Below, piece by piece: positions 1 through 10,909 of a stretch of DNA of 64,000 bases (positions within the stretch are counted from its first letter, which is position 1; each line of letters opens with the position of its first letter). Position numbers and translations under genes: made by a program. The notes below the pieces were generated by a model, which ran no database searches, had not been told where the DNA came from, and saw nothing but the letters and a program-made list of their open reading frames with translations. Source of the DNA: Erinaceus europaeus (taxonomy: Eukaryota; Chordata; Mammalia; Eulipotyphla; Erinaceidae); assembly GCF_950295315.1 (NCBI RefSeq), contig NC_080170.1:91124054-91188053 (forward strand). Direction: 5' to 3'.

Positions 1-9
1 ATGATTTTT

Positions 10-56
10 TTTGGAAAGAGATACAGGAAAATTGAAACGGATGGGGAAGAGAAGGG

Positions 57-94
<38 letters not shown>

Positions 95-155
95 TGTACA
101 ACATTGTTTCGGGACTGGAGGCTTGAACCTGGGTTTAAATCTCTTATCTTTATAG
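10..155 (-). mobile_element. Type B tRNA-derived SINE, antisense, incomplete
   Basis: The + strand shows a degenerate GATAGAGACAGAGAGAAATTGAG-like body, a (GA)n run at about 62-90, then CTGGAGGCTTGAACCTGGGT, which is the antisense B-box region. This is the antisense order of type B copies such as 38579-38790. The CTGCAGC...CTTCACCACT middle block is missing, and the element may begin outside the window. Confidence 0.6.
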
Positions 156-320
156 GAAAACAATTCCACAATTCATTCAACATTGACATTTTCTTATGGT
201 GCTATCTTAACTGAAGTTTCTCGTTGAGCTGTTTCAAATGAAATATCTGGAAAACACCAGAACAAGCATTTTCTTAGGTATGTCAGCCTAGTGTACAATT
301 TGCACAATTTGCACAACTTT

Positions 321-555
321 GGAGCTGGGTGGTGGTGCACCCAGTTTGTACATGTTACCATGTACAAGGATCTACGTTCAAGCTCCTGGTCCCTGCCTAT
401 AGGGGTAAGCTTCACAAGTGGTGAAGCAAAGCTGCAGCTCTCTCTCTCCTCTCTCTCTCCCTCTTTCTCCCTCTTGATTTCCCTTTCTCCCTTTTGATTT
501 CTCCCTGTCTCTGTCCAATAAATAATAAATTTAAAAAACATAAAAATAAAAAACT
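321..555 (+). mobile_element. Type B SINE, sense; its tail is split by an LTR
   Basis: Sense type B element: head GAGCTGGGTGGTGGTGCACC, B-box-like CGTTCAAGCTCC, CT-rich middle, tail TCCAATAAATAATAAATTT. The duplicated target TTGCACAACTTT lies at 309-320 and again at 1030-1041. The SINE therefore originally ended at about 1029, and the LTR at 556-1020 later entered its A-rich tail. Confidence 0.75.
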
Positions 556-1020
556 TGTTGTGCGTGGGCCGCGGAGAAGAGAGAGAGGAGGGGTCCGGAG
601 TGAAGAGGAAACACAAATCTTTATTTGCGCTGGCACTTCAGAGTTGGGTGCTAGAGAAGCAGGTTGGGCCACATGGAGGTAGCGAAAATGGCCGCCTCAC
701 GCGTCTGAACACCGGAGTGAAGCGCTGGCAAGAGAGTGAGGTGCGGAAACCGAAGGGCTTTTATAGGAGTAGCTTTCACGAGAATGGGAAGGGGGAGGAG
801 TAACCATAGCACTCCAGGATAGGATAATAACTCTCGTGAGAATGGGAGGGGGGAGGAGTAATCAAAGCACTCCAGATATCGCGGGGATATGGACAATGTG
901 CCCTGAGGGCACAACATGGCTGAACAGACACTCCAAGAATGTCCCAACTCTCGCTGGAACTAGCAGTAGCCTGAGGGGACAACATGGCAGATGTGACTGC
1001 ATCCGCACAATTTCCCAGCA
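556..1020 (-). mobile_element. Solo LTR of an endogenous retrovirus
   Basis: Read on the minus strand it starts TGCTGGGAAATTG and ends CACAACA, giving the TG...CA ends of an LTR. It carries a TATA-like CTCCTATAAAAGCCC (about 757-771) and an AATAAAG polyadenylation signal (about 619-625) followed by a short U5. It is rich in CpG compared with its flanks. It contains a repeated segment: two similar CTCCC...CATTCTC / GAGTGCT(A/T)TG stretches at about 780-815 and 840-875. No gag, pol or env lies beside it, so it is a solo LTR. The flanks are A-rich, so the target duplication is hard to define (AAAACT left, AAAAAC right). ERV class is not determined. Confidence 0.7.
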
Positions 1021-1090
1021 AAAAACAAGTTGCACAACTTTTATTTCAGATCTCAGCCTTGAAATGTGAACCACTAGAATTAAATCAAGA

Positions 1091-1244
1091 GTGGCCCAGG
1101 AGGTGGTGCAGTGGATAAAGTGTTAAACTCTCAAGCGATGAAGTCCCTAGTTCAATCCCAGGCAGCACATGTACCAGAGTGATGTCTGGTTCTTTCTCTC
1201 TCTTCTCCTATCCCTCTCATTAGTAAATAAAATATTTTAAAAAA
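1091..1244 (+). mobile_element. Type C tRNA-derived SINE
   Basis: Head GTGGCCCAGGAGGTGGTGCA, B-box-like AGTTCAATCCC, then GCAGCACATGTACCAGAG, a CT-rich stretch and tail AGTAAATAAAATATTTTAA. A perfect 15-bp target-site duplication, AGAATTAAATCAAGA, lies at 1076-1090 and 1245-1259. The only other type C copy in the window is at 58214. Confidence 0.85.
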
Positions 1245-1259
1245 AGAATTAAATCAAGA

Positions 1260-4204
1260 ATTCTGATTAGAAGCAGAAGGGATAATGGTCTGGACAGTTT
1301 ACAATTCCACCTTCCTCCTGGTTGCAAGCTACATTGGATGTGTCCTGGCTAAACACGGACGGCTATTATCTGGTGACTCCACGTGTCATTAATATTATTG
1401 CTGTTCCTTCAACCATCTGACAGAGTCATCATCTCAGAGGTCCCTTCTGAGAAAGGGAAAAAAAAATTGCTTGGTACTTTGCAATCCTTTCTTTGCATCC
1501 ATACCGTCCATTATATGAACCTGTTTTACTTAACAAGATAGATTATAAGTGTGTGCTTGTTTTTCTCTAGAGCTAGAGAATAAGGTTTTCAAGGTCAGGA
1601 GCTGTGTCTTTTATCTCCATATTTATAGTGCTGTTTAGAGTATACTGTGTGTCCTATAATGAAGGGAGGCACAAATGAAGGAGGAAACACTTTGATACTT
1701 TTGGTATCTGCCACTCTAACTAATTTAGATCAAGAAGGGAGATCGGAGTAAAGAAGAAATCCAAACATCATCCCCCTTTGCTCCTGCAAGTTGCTGACTT
1801 TCCTGGGGGATCATAAGAAAAATTTTATACCTTAACTTTGGATTTTTTACTGGAATGGAATAAATTTGCACTTTTTTCAAGTCCACTTTTAAGGTGGAGT
1901 AAGAAAGTGCCAAAACTGGAGGTGGCCTGAAGACTTCTCAGGGGGATTTTCAATCCTGGCAGTCAATGCTATTTAAGTTTCCTGAGTTCCTTCCACATTC
2001 TTGGAGTAGAGAGGATCCTCTCTTTTCTATACTTGTCACTCATTTTAAGCTAGGAAAACAGCTGCTTGGATGTTAGCAAAACAAATTATTTTCAGTATAC
2101 TTAGGGAAGTCACTCAGACTTCTGAATCTTAGTCTTTCATATAAATTGACTGAAGTGGCCATTAGTATCTTATTTAGAAGTAAAGTGGGCTTTAGTATCT
2201 TATTTAGATGTACATATAATATATATCTTATGTGTTTAGCATTTATGATTGATGTTTAATTCATGCTATTACCATTCTATTTAATACTCCCATTTTTCAT
2301 TCTTTAAATTTATTTTTCTTCTTCAGTTAGTTTACAGTACTGAATATATGTCATAGCCTCTGTAACTTCTAATGTGAATGGTTATAAAATATGGTACTTT
2401 GAGTGTCTACAAAGTAAAGTAATTTTGGTCTCTATAAAATATAAGCAATTTTATTTGGATTCTTAGAATCTTTAGTGAAGCCAGATTATTTATATAGATG
2501 GAAAAACCATTCTCCATTTCAAATGTGTAAAATGTATAAATATATTATACATAGCTGCCAAATATATATATATACTCTATTTATACAGAACATATAAATA
2601 CATAAAATATAAATAGTTATGTGTAAATACATAAATATATAAAGTATCATGTGGAGCATATATATAGTTATAAAATTGGAAGGGTACTTTTACACAAAGT
2701 ATTAAAGAAAGAGAAAGCAACTGTGATAGAAATGAATATCTACATTAACTGCTTAAAATTCTGGCTCTAAAAGTAGCCTGGAGTGGTAATCAGTTTAGCT
2801 GTATGGAATCTGGTCTGTCTTTACTTATGGGGCTCGATATATTACTCCAATTTGCCAAGTAGAGGATTTCCTGACACCTGAAATTCAAACTGTTCGCATG
2901 GAAATGTGACTATGCTTAGCAAACCGATGGACTTTCAGTGTCTCTTCTCCAGTGATTTTTTTTTTGCATGCCAGCAGCCCGGAATGGAAATAAAATCTGC
3001 ATTTGCTGGCTCTTAAGACAGCCTACTGGGTCTTGCCAAGGTTATTGATATTTTTCAAAGCAGAGTAGTAAGATGGACTTGTTCAAATACAAATTAAAAG
3101 TGTTAATAACACTTGGCACATGTGATCTTACTTGAGTATCAATTCTGCTTTTGTGCTTAAGCATATTTCGCTTTCGTGGAGCCTGTTATTGTTCACTTGA
3201 CTAAGCCATGATATCTAAGTGTTCAATTAAACACTAGTTACATGCTCATGAAATGTCTTTTCAGAGAAGAACTTCTTATTTAAACGAGTAGACTCTGAGT
3301 AAATCATCGTACCTTCCTTTAAGCTGGTGGATCTGATCCAATAAGCTAGACTCTTCAGCTAACAAAAGACTGATTTCCTCCAAAAAAGAGGAAATTCTGC
3401 CAACAGACTGCATTTGAACTCCAGCTAGAATATTAATTATTCCCTGGCTCTCTAGTTTATTAACCTATCCTGTAGATTTTGAACTTGCCTGCCTCTGTAA
3501 TTATGTGAGTTCTTGCTAATAAATCACGTATTTATGCTGAGCTCCTCCTTGGGGACTTGCCCACCAGCCCAGAACAGGAGGCCTGGCCATTAAACCTTTG
3601 AAGTCAATGGCTATTCTTCAAGGTGATCTGCCTGCCTGGTGGGTGATGTGACTGCTGTTTACACTGGTACATTGTACCCACTGGCCTCTCCTTGGACTTG
3701 TGACATCCTTCACTCTGGGACTTTTCACAGTGCATCTTTCCCAAGAGGACCATGTGGTGGGTGTTTCTTGGAGTATTTTATATCAGATGTCATGGTGATG
3801 TGAAAGTCTCAGGTGTCTAGGTCATATAAATAATAATTCCAAATGCTTTGTTTCTCTAGAGAATGTTATTCCAGAACCTTTATACATTTTCCTCAGGGCA
3901 GCATGAAAGAGCCAGTCTCTTAAGTTTCTTGGACCAGTGTCTTGGGTCTTAAAAGTATGCATCTGGTTTGTCTCAGACAAAGTGTGTGAAATCCTTCAGG
4001 ATGGGAGGACATCTGTCTTGAGCAAGCTGATGTAAGCAGATCTGAATCACTTCAGACTCATAGTGGAAGCCCAAAATCATTGGAGTTCTTAAAAGAGATC
4101 CTATGTAAAAATCTAGTAGAGTCTTCTCCAAGGAAGGAGAACTCTAGTGACCATCTTAAAAATAACTCTGGCTCTATTGTCTAACATATTTTGATGCTGA
4201 GGTC
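1260..4204. other. Repeat-poor unique DNA, no gene seen
   Basis: The longest stretch without a recognisable young repeat. It is AT-rich at 2170-2700, with TATATA runs around 2560-2660. A more balanced, low-repeat part lies at about 2800-4150. No ORF with family resemblance was found. Parts could be conserved noncoding DNA, which cannot be judged without an alignment. Confidence 0.5.
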
Positions 4205-4390
4205 TGACAAAATATTTAATTAATTGACTTATTTATATAATTACTTATACTGAGGTACAGAGGTAGAGAGAGAGGAAAGACCATATTGCCAAAGTTATCT
4301 TCAGTGTGGTGAGGATCATGTTTGAACCTGGGTTATGTACATAGCAAAGCAGCACATTATCCAAGTGAGCTGTTTTGCTCACTCTGAAGA
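4205..4390 (-). mobile_element. Older tRNA-like SINE (type E), antisense
   Basis: Antisense order: AT-rich tail, ACTGAGGTACAGAGGTAGAGAG, CTTCAGTGTGGTGAGGATCA, B-box region GTTTGAACCTGGGTTATG, then GCAAAGCAGCACATTATCCA and AGTGAGCTGTTTTGC. The same order recurs at 56765-56915 and around 53255-54520. More diverged than types A and B. Confidence 0.6.
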
Positions 4391-4445
4391 CAAATTCACA
4401 CTAGACTCTGGATATTTTCCAATGTTATGCTACTATCTGAATTCT

Positions 4446-4734
4446 TTTTTAATGTTTTTTAATATTTTTATTATTTATTCCCTTTTGTTGCCCTTGTTGT
4501 TTTTTATTGTTGTAGTTATGACTGCTGTCGATGTTGTTGGATAGGACAGAGAGAGATGGAGAGAGGAGGGGAAGACGGAGAGGGGGAGAGAAAGATAGAC
4601 ACCTGCAGACCTGCTTGACTGCTTGTGAAGCGACTCCTCCGCAGGTGGGGAGCCGGGGCTGGAACAGGATCCTTATGCTGGTCCTTGCGCTTTGCGCCAC
4701 CTGCACTTAATCCACTGTGCTACTGCCCGACTCC
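4446..4734 (-). mobile_element. Type A tRNA-derived SINE, antisense
   Basis: Runs from the antisense tail (CCCTTTTGTTGCCCTTGTTG) through GACAGAGAGAGATGGAGAGA and CACCTGCAGACCTGCTTGAC to the antisense head GCACTTAATCCACTGTGCTA. Flanked by an 18-bp target duplication TGCTACTATCTGAATTCT / TGCTACTATCTAAATTCT (4428-4445 and 4735-4752, one mismatch). Confidence 0.9.
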
Positions 4735-4934
4735 TGCTACTATCTAAATTCTAAAGTGAGTCAATATCCTGACAACTCTTAGTATTGGTGGACTTTAGTA
4801 GAATACTTGCACTTGAACCAAGGGACTTCTGCCCTATACTCCATATTTTAGAAAACATCATTCTAGAGACTACACAACAAATCCAAGCTACTGGATTTTT
4901 TAAAGTGGAAAAGGGAGAAATGTAGAGGTAAAGA

Positions 4935-4951
4935 ATATATATATCCTTTAC

Positions 4952-4996
<45 letters not shown>

Positions 4997-5048
4997 TATA
5001 TGTCTATAGATCTCTCTCTCTCTCTCCATATATATATATATGAGAGAG
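4935..5048. repeat. Compound (TC)n / (TA)n microsatellite
   Basis: A CT run (4952-4977), then TA-rich, CT and TA runs in succession, bounded by ATATATCC and GAGAGAGAAC. Simple sequence only. The type E-like remnant downstream of it (5050-5165) is too decayed to class. Confidence 0.85.
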
Positions 5049-5209
5049 AACACCTCCAGCACTTCTTCATTACTCATGAAGCTTCTACTGTGCAGGCGGG
5101 AAGAGGGGCTTAAATTAGTGTCTCTGCTGAACCTAATGTGTGTGCTCTCTTGTGTACACCAATGCCAGCCTCCCTATAAGCTTTGATTTTTAATTTTCAG
5201 ATATTTAGG

Positions 5210-5405
5210 TATGAAGGAACTCATTTTATTTTTAGTCACTGTTTTGGGCAGAGTTTTTCAGAAAGAGAATAGAAATAGACAAAGAGAAGGGGGAAGATAC
5301 CACAGTACTGAAAATTCTTCCAGTGCATTAAAGCATTGGCTCCAACTCAGATTGCATGCATGGCAAACCGGAACACTATTCAAGCCAGTGGTTTTGCTGA
5401 ACTAA
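5210..5405 (-). mobile_element. Old type E-like SINE, antisense
   Basis: Contains GGGGGAAGATACCACAGTAC, CTTCCAGTGCATTAAAGC, a decayed B-box region, GCATGGCAAACCGGAACACT and CAGTGGTTTTGCTGAACT. The order matches the antisense type E copies at 4205 and 56765. Strongly diverged; the 64-codon ORF across it is incidental. Confidence 0.45.
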
Positions 5406-7678
5406 GGGTATTCATTTTGAATCTTTAACTTTTTGTATCAATCATTATAACAGTGAGGGAACTTGCAATTGAATTAAACTTTAGACAAGCCAACTGCGTA
5501 GTCTTTAGCAAACACTGTGATTCTACATGTAGGTAAAGGAAGAAGAATATGGTCAGGTACCTCTAGAGAACTGAAGAAAAGCAAAGAAGAATAACCTCAA
5601 ACCACTATGTCAAGGATAGTTTGATTTTAGTCCAAGTTTCCTTTCAGTTAGGTTTCTTATTTGGATAGCATTTTTTTTTTTGTCAAAACTCTGTGACCAC
5701 TAAAGCTAGAAAGACATTTAACTCCTTGCCAGATGTGGTTGTTAAATGAGGCCTAACAGTCATCATCAACCTTGCTTGTTTTCCAGATTAATCATTCATT
5801 TGGTAAACATGTATGCATCCTGAGAATTAAATTCATAGAGTCTATTGAATTTTGTTTATCTCTGGGGTAGACAGATAAAAGACAATCAGAATGAGCCATG
5901 GCCTGATAGCTAGGTATCTTCTAAAAGATAAACAATATCTGGGTTGAGAAAATAAAGGGTTTGTGTTCTGAGAAGAAGTGTAATATATTCATATAGAACA
6001 TACTAATTATATCTCTAAGACGCCCATATTGGTTTTGTGGACATTTGTAGTATCTTCACAAAGTCCCCTGTTATATAAAATCTCAGAAAAAGAAAACCAA
6101 ATAAGCTAAATTTGAGATGAAACTCTCTGTATTTATTATCTCCAAGGTGGGAAACAGCAATATGATGGGATACTTCTGACTTTGCCATGCATTATAGCAG
6201 CAAGCAAGTCTTCCACTTTAGACTAACACACACACACATGCACACGCACACGCACACGCACACACACACACACACATCCCCAAGGAGTCTTGAATTAGGA
6301 TAGTTTATTTATATTAATACTGGACAGATGGTCCTGCAGAAAAATTGATTGGAATGCTGTGTTTTTGAACTTTATCATTGTGGACTAGGATAAACATTAG
6401 CATTGGAAGCAATATTTGAATAAAAAAGGATCTGAAGAGCTTGAAAATAAAGTCAACAATGAAGAAGCATCTGAGACAGTGATCCCACTCAAGCTAGATA
6501 AGAGAAAACACGCCTTTGTGCTCCAATTAAATTTTCACTTAGAGAGTAAAAGCAGACTATCTTATATGACATGAAGCTGATTCACAGAGTTTTGGAAATT
6601 ATCAATGGAGACTTAAAAATAGAACTCTGTGTGGCCTCATTACTGATAGCCTATGGTGAAGAAGATTTAGCATCTCTCTCTCACTTAAAACCATGTGGCC
6701 TTGTTTTGTAAGTCTGCTTGTATTGTATTTAAGAAGTAGATCACATCACTTATTCAACATCTAGCCTTTAAGAGTATCTTGCTATACTGGTCTCAGAAGA
6801 AAAGAAAAAAAAACTATCTTGTTTAAAAAAAATTCTAAGTCCATTTCTTTCTGATACTTCATTGAATAACACAAACACACACATACAGGTTTCATTTTTC
6901 AAATAAACCTAGCTTCCCAAAACTCATTCCCATGAGTCATCTTATATTTGTCTGGAACCACAGCTTTATATCAAAGGCTTTCACAGAAGAGATCAATCTC
7001 ATATATGAGTGCTACTATAAAAACATTATCAGATAAAAATAAGGCACCATAATTTATCAAAGAAGAAATAAAGCCCTGGTGGTCTACATAGTTTAGCTCA
7101 TCTTATATTTAATCAACTTGGTCTTTTATCTTTCTTCCCAAGAAACATCACTAGAAAAGTGAACAAAATTCACTATCCATTCTACCACTTTGAATCAATT
7201 CTTAAAGTTCAGTCAGCACTGTTATTAGTATATTTACAAAATCTGAGAAGTCACAGTCCTCAGCAGTCCAGATATTTAGATCCTGTTTTCATATACTGAG
7301 TTAATTCAGTTGGGCTTTTTTGGTGACCACTTCTATTACCAAGAAACGATAAAGAGCAACAGCTGTGCTAATTTTAAATAAAAATAGAATAATAAGTCTG
7401 AAGCCTATATGAAGTACTTCCCACATATTCAATTCTTAGTTTACAAATACATACATTTGTATGTATAAATACTTAAACAAATTTGAATATACATACACAC
7501 ACCTATTTGCCCCAAATTGTTTTTTACTATACCTATCACCCCATCAATATCTGTAATGCAACTTGTATGGAGTATATTTTATATCCAAGCATTGTTTAAT
7601 GGACTATAATATTCATTTTATGCATGAAATAATATAAAACATCGGTGTACAAATTTAACATTTTGGGGGTACAATAAG
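5406..7678. other. Unique AT-rich DNA with a (CA)n tract
   Basis: No gene or young repeat recognised. A CA/CG-interrupted dinucleotide repeat lies at 6226-6277, and a short TACATACA/TATG-rich patch at about 7440-7505. No long ORF. Confidence 0.5.
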
Positions 7679-7691
7679 AAATTCTGTTTCT

Positions 7692-8004
7692 GGGAGTCAG
7701 GCTGTAGCGCAGCGGGTTAAGCGCAGGTGGCGCAAAGCACAAGGACCGGCATAAGGATCCCGGTTCGAACCCCGGCTCCCCACCTACAGGGGAGTCGCTT
7801 CACAGGCGGTGAAGCAGGTCTGCAGGTGTCTATCTTTCCCTCCTCCTCTCTGTCTTCCCCTCCTCTCTCCATTTCTCTCTGTCCTATCCAACAACGACAA
7901 CAACAATGATAACTACAACAATAAAACAACAAGGGCAACAAAAGGGAATAAATAAATAAAATAAATATTAAAAAAAAGTTTGAGACATACAATAAAATTT
8001 TTAA
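7692..8004 (+). mobile_element. Type A SINE, sense, with odd tail
   Basis: Best sense copy in the window. A-box region TAGCGCAGCGGGTTAAGCGC, B box GGTTCGAACCC, CT-rich middle, AAC-rich stretch and tail GGGCAACAAAAGGGAATAAA. The 13-bp target duplication AAATTCTGTTTCT is at 7679-7691 and 8005-8017. Between the normal SINE tail (to about 7978) and the right duplication there are about 25 extra bases including TTTGAGACATACAAT, which is not part of other type A copies. Confidence 0.92.
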
Positions 8005-8048
8005 AAATTCTGTTTCTAAGCACTGTTCTCACCTAGTTATATTATCTT

Positions 8049-8334
8049 TTTTTACTTATTTACTTATTCCCTTTTGTTGCCCTTTTTTCTTTAGTTGTTG
8101 TAGTTATAATAGTGGTCTTTGTTTGATGGGACAGAGAGAAATGGAGAGAGGAGGGGAAGACAGAGAGGGGAGAGAAAGATAGACACCTGTGAAGCCCTGC
8201 TTCACCACCTGTGAAGCGACTCCCCTACAGGTGGGGAGCCGGGGGCTCGAACTGGGATCCTTGTGCCAGGCCTTGTGCCGGTCCTTGTGCTTTGCGCCAC
8301 ATGTGCTTAACCCGCTGCGCTACCGCCCAACTCC
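8049..8334 (-). mobile_element. Type A SINE, antisense
   Basis: Antisense tail, GGACAGAGAGAAATGGAGAG body and antisense head GCGCTACCGCCCAACTCC. Target duplication CTAGTTATATTATCTT / CTAGTCATAGTATCTT at 8033-8048 and 8335-8350 (two mismatches). It lies about 45 bp from the oppositely oriented copy at 7692-8004. Confidence 0.9.
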
Positions 8335-8473
8335 CTAGTCATAGTATCTTAATTGCTTTTCCCCCCACAAACTTTCTTCATTCTTTATTTACACTTTTAC
8401 TTTTCACTTTGTTCTCTCATTTACACCCTTCATGGTTTTTGACATACTACATATCCTTCAGACAACCGCTTTT

Positions 8474-8859
8474 TTTTTTTTTTTTTGCCTCCAGGATTAT
8501 TGCTGGGGTTCGTTGCCTGCACTACTAATCCAATGCTCCTGGAGACCATTTATTATTATTATTATTATCATTATTATTATTGCCATTTTTTCCCATTTTT
8601 GTTGCCCTTGATGTTTATCATTGTTGTTATTATTATTGTTTTCATTGCTGTCACTGTTGTTGGATTGGGCAGAGAGAAATTGAGAGAAGATGGGAAGACA
8701 AAGATGGGGAGAGAAAGACAGACATCTGCAGACCTGCTTCACTGCTTGTGAAGTGAATCCTCTGCAGGTGGGGAGCCGGGGGCTTGAACCAGTTATCTTT
8801 AGGCCCGTCCTTGCGCTTTGTACCATGTGCACTTAACCTGATGCGCTACTGCCCCACCC
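8474..8859 (-). mobile_element. Type A-ext SINE, antisense
   Basis: A poly(T) run (the A tail), then the extension block TGCCTCCAGGATTATTGCTG...CTCCTGGAGACC, a (TTA)n stretch at 8546-8582, and a normal antisense type A body and head. Target duplication ACAACCGCTTTT / ACAACCACTTTT at 8462-8473 and 8860-8871. Extra length against plain type A is about 90 bp. Confidence 0.85.
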
Positions 8860-9118
8860 ACAACCACTTTTCTTTAAATAAACTTGCTTCTTAGTATTAA
8901 AATTACTGAAAACAAATATATAACTACTGTAAAATAAAAGGAAACAATAAAAATAAACACACACAAAACAAACAATTCATTCCATTCTGATTAAATGTTG
9001 TCTGAGAGAGTTGTAGTCAGATTAGAAAGTGTAAGCGGAGTGGTGGAAGATACACAGTACCCCTCTCAGTTTTACTCCTTTATATAATCAGAAATTCAGA
9101 CAGAGAAATGAGAAGGAT

Positions 9119-9345
9119 GGGGCCAGGCGGTGGCTCACCTGGTTAAGCGCTTACATTAAAGTGCACAAGGACCCAGGTTCAAGCCCCTGGTCCCCACCTA
9201 AAGAAGGAAAGCTTCACAGGTATTAAAGTAGGGCTGCAGGTGTCTCTCTGTCTCTCTCCTTCTCTATTATCCCTCCCCTCTAAACTTTTCTGTCTCTAGC
9301 CAATAATAAATAAATAAAAATATTGATTATCTTTAAAAAGAGAGA
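9119..9345 (+). mobile_element. Type B SINE, sense
   Basis: Head GGGGCCAGGCGGTGGCTCAC, GTGCACAAGGACCCAGGTTC, the GTCCCCACCTAAAGAAGGAA block, CT-rich middle and tail CCAATAATAAATAAATAAAA. The flanks are GA-rich and I could not fix the target duplication. Confidence 0.85.
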
Positions 9346-9609
9346 GAAAGTATTGAATGGGACCACACTTTGTGACTCACTGCTATGTCTTGCCATGTGA
9401 TTCTGCCATTTCAGATTGTCTTATCTGCCATCAACAGCAAGTACTTTACCATTTGGGAATCACTGATGTCAAACTATATCCTATTAACTTAGAATATTGA
9501 TATTAACTTAGAGTATTAAGCTACACACTCAACATAAATTACTACAGTTAGTCTTGGCTAGTTTTTGGTGCTAAGTTTTTCAAAGTACAAAGCAATTTCA
9601 AAGTTGAAA

Positions 9610-10029
9610 CTGTTACAGATCCTAGAAAAGGATGACAGAGGACCTAGTGGGGGTTGTATTTTTTTTTAACAACTTTTTAAAAACTATTGTAGTTACTATT
9701 GTTGTTGTTGATGTCATTGTTGTTGGATAGGACAGAGAGAAATGGAGAGGAGGGGAAGACAGAGAGGGGGAGAGAAAGATAGACACCTGTAGACCTGCTT
9801 CACCGCTTGTGAAGCGACTCCCCTGCAGGTGGGGTGCTGGGGACTTGAACCTGGATATTTACGCCAGTCCTTGTGCCTTGTGCCACCTGCACTTAACCCA
9901 CTGCACTATCACCCAACTCCCTGGGGGTTGTATTGTTATGTGGAAAACTGAGAAATGTTATGCATGTACAAATTATTTTATTTACTGTTGACTGTAAAAC
10001 ACTATCCTCCAATAATGAAATTAAAAAAA
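9610..10029 (+). mobile_element. 5'-truncated L1, type 1 3' end only
   Basis: Its sequence ATGTGGAAAACTGAGAAATG, GTTGACTGTAAAACACTA and AATAATGAAATTAAAAAAAC is shared with the 3' ends of the L1 copies at 21098 and 49470, where it follows ORF2 sequence. Target duplication CAAAGTTGAAA / CAAGGTTGAAA at 9599-9609 and 10030-10040. A type A SINE at 9661-9921 splits it. Confidence 0.8.
9661..9921 (-). mobile_element. Type A SINE nested in L1, antisense
   Basis: Antisense type A body with CACCTGTAGACCTGCTTCAC and a decayed head GCACTATCACCCAACTCC. A perfect 13-bp duplication TGGGGGTTGTATT (9648-9660 and 9922-9934) is L1 sequence, so the SINE came after the L1. Its tail is short. Confidence 0.92.
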
Positions 10030-10040
10030 CAAGGTTGAAA

Positions 10041-10496
10041 ATTAAAGATTTTTTTTTTGAGGCAATGGGAAAACTGGCACATACAATCTAATGGGGCCTG
10101 ACAGCTGAGAAACAGAACTCTGGCCTAAAAGCCCTGGATACTTTTCTCTGCATAAATGAAAGCCTTACTTTAAGGCCAGAATTTTCAAGCACTATGAACT
10201 TTAGAATTACCTAAGGATTTGTCCCTTCTTTACTTCCATCAAGTCTGTTTTGGAAGGTGTGTGTTGAGGTATCTTGGGATTTTGATCTAGGAAGCAGAGG
10301 AATAACACCCTAAAAACTACAGAAGAGACAGAGTAGGTGGCAAGAGGGAACAGATGGTAGGGGATACAGGTGGTGCTATGTCAGTGAGATACCCCCGGGG
10401 GAAGAAAGAAACAGGGGCTGAGAGGTAAAATGAAGTAGACGGTTTCAAATCTTTCTCATACTAGAGCAAGAAGTCAGTTTGAGAATTATTCTTAAA
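10041..10496. other. Unique DNA, nothing recognised
   Basis: No repeat or coding signal recognised. The similar gaps at 10641-10901 and 11075-11189 also hold nothing I can name. Confidence 0.45.
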
Positions 10497-10640
10497 GAGC
10501 TAGAGAGATAGCTTATTGGTTATGCAAGACACTCTCATATCTGAGGCTCCAAAGTAACAGGTTCAATCCCTGGTACTATCTTAAGTCAGTATTGAGCAGT
10601 GCTCTTGCTTAAAAATAGATAATAAATAAATAAATAAAAA
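10497..10640 (+). mobile_element. Type D tRNA-derived SINE, sense
   Basis: GAGCTAGAGAGATAGCTTAT, TGGTTATGCAAGACACTCTC, TGAGGCTCCAAAGTAACAGG, B-box-like GTTCAATCCCTGG, TTGAGCAGTGCTCTTGC and an (AATA)n tail. Target duplication not resolved. Confidence 0.75.
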
Positions 10641-10909
10641 GTTCTTTGGGCTAGAAAAAAAATTCAGGAAAAGTAATAGGTTGTATTTTATTGAAATCTG
10701 AAAGGAAACCTAGTTTAGGTTGATATTTGGAAAAGAAACATTTAGTGCTTAGTGAGATGGTCATCATAGTATGCTGAAGTACTTGAATTTCATTAATGTT
10801 TACTGTAAATTACTGTGAACAATGCTGACCTTTGTGTTCTGGCACATTATGTGTTTGAGTTTCTCATCTAGTGTAGAGGGTAAGTCCTGCAATCCCAGAT
10901 AAAGATTCC

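Noticed and set aside
7700..7780. tRNA gene-like A and B boxes
   Set aside because: They are the polymerase III promoter of a tRNA-derived SINE. The downstream sequence does not fold as a tRNA and is followed by the SINE body.
7717..7992. Recurrent ORFs with MAQSART / TGGEAGLQVSI / EMERGGEDREEE themes at many sites
   Set aside because: Each one lies on a type A SINE. The repeat explains the similarity and no copy is under a gene-like context.
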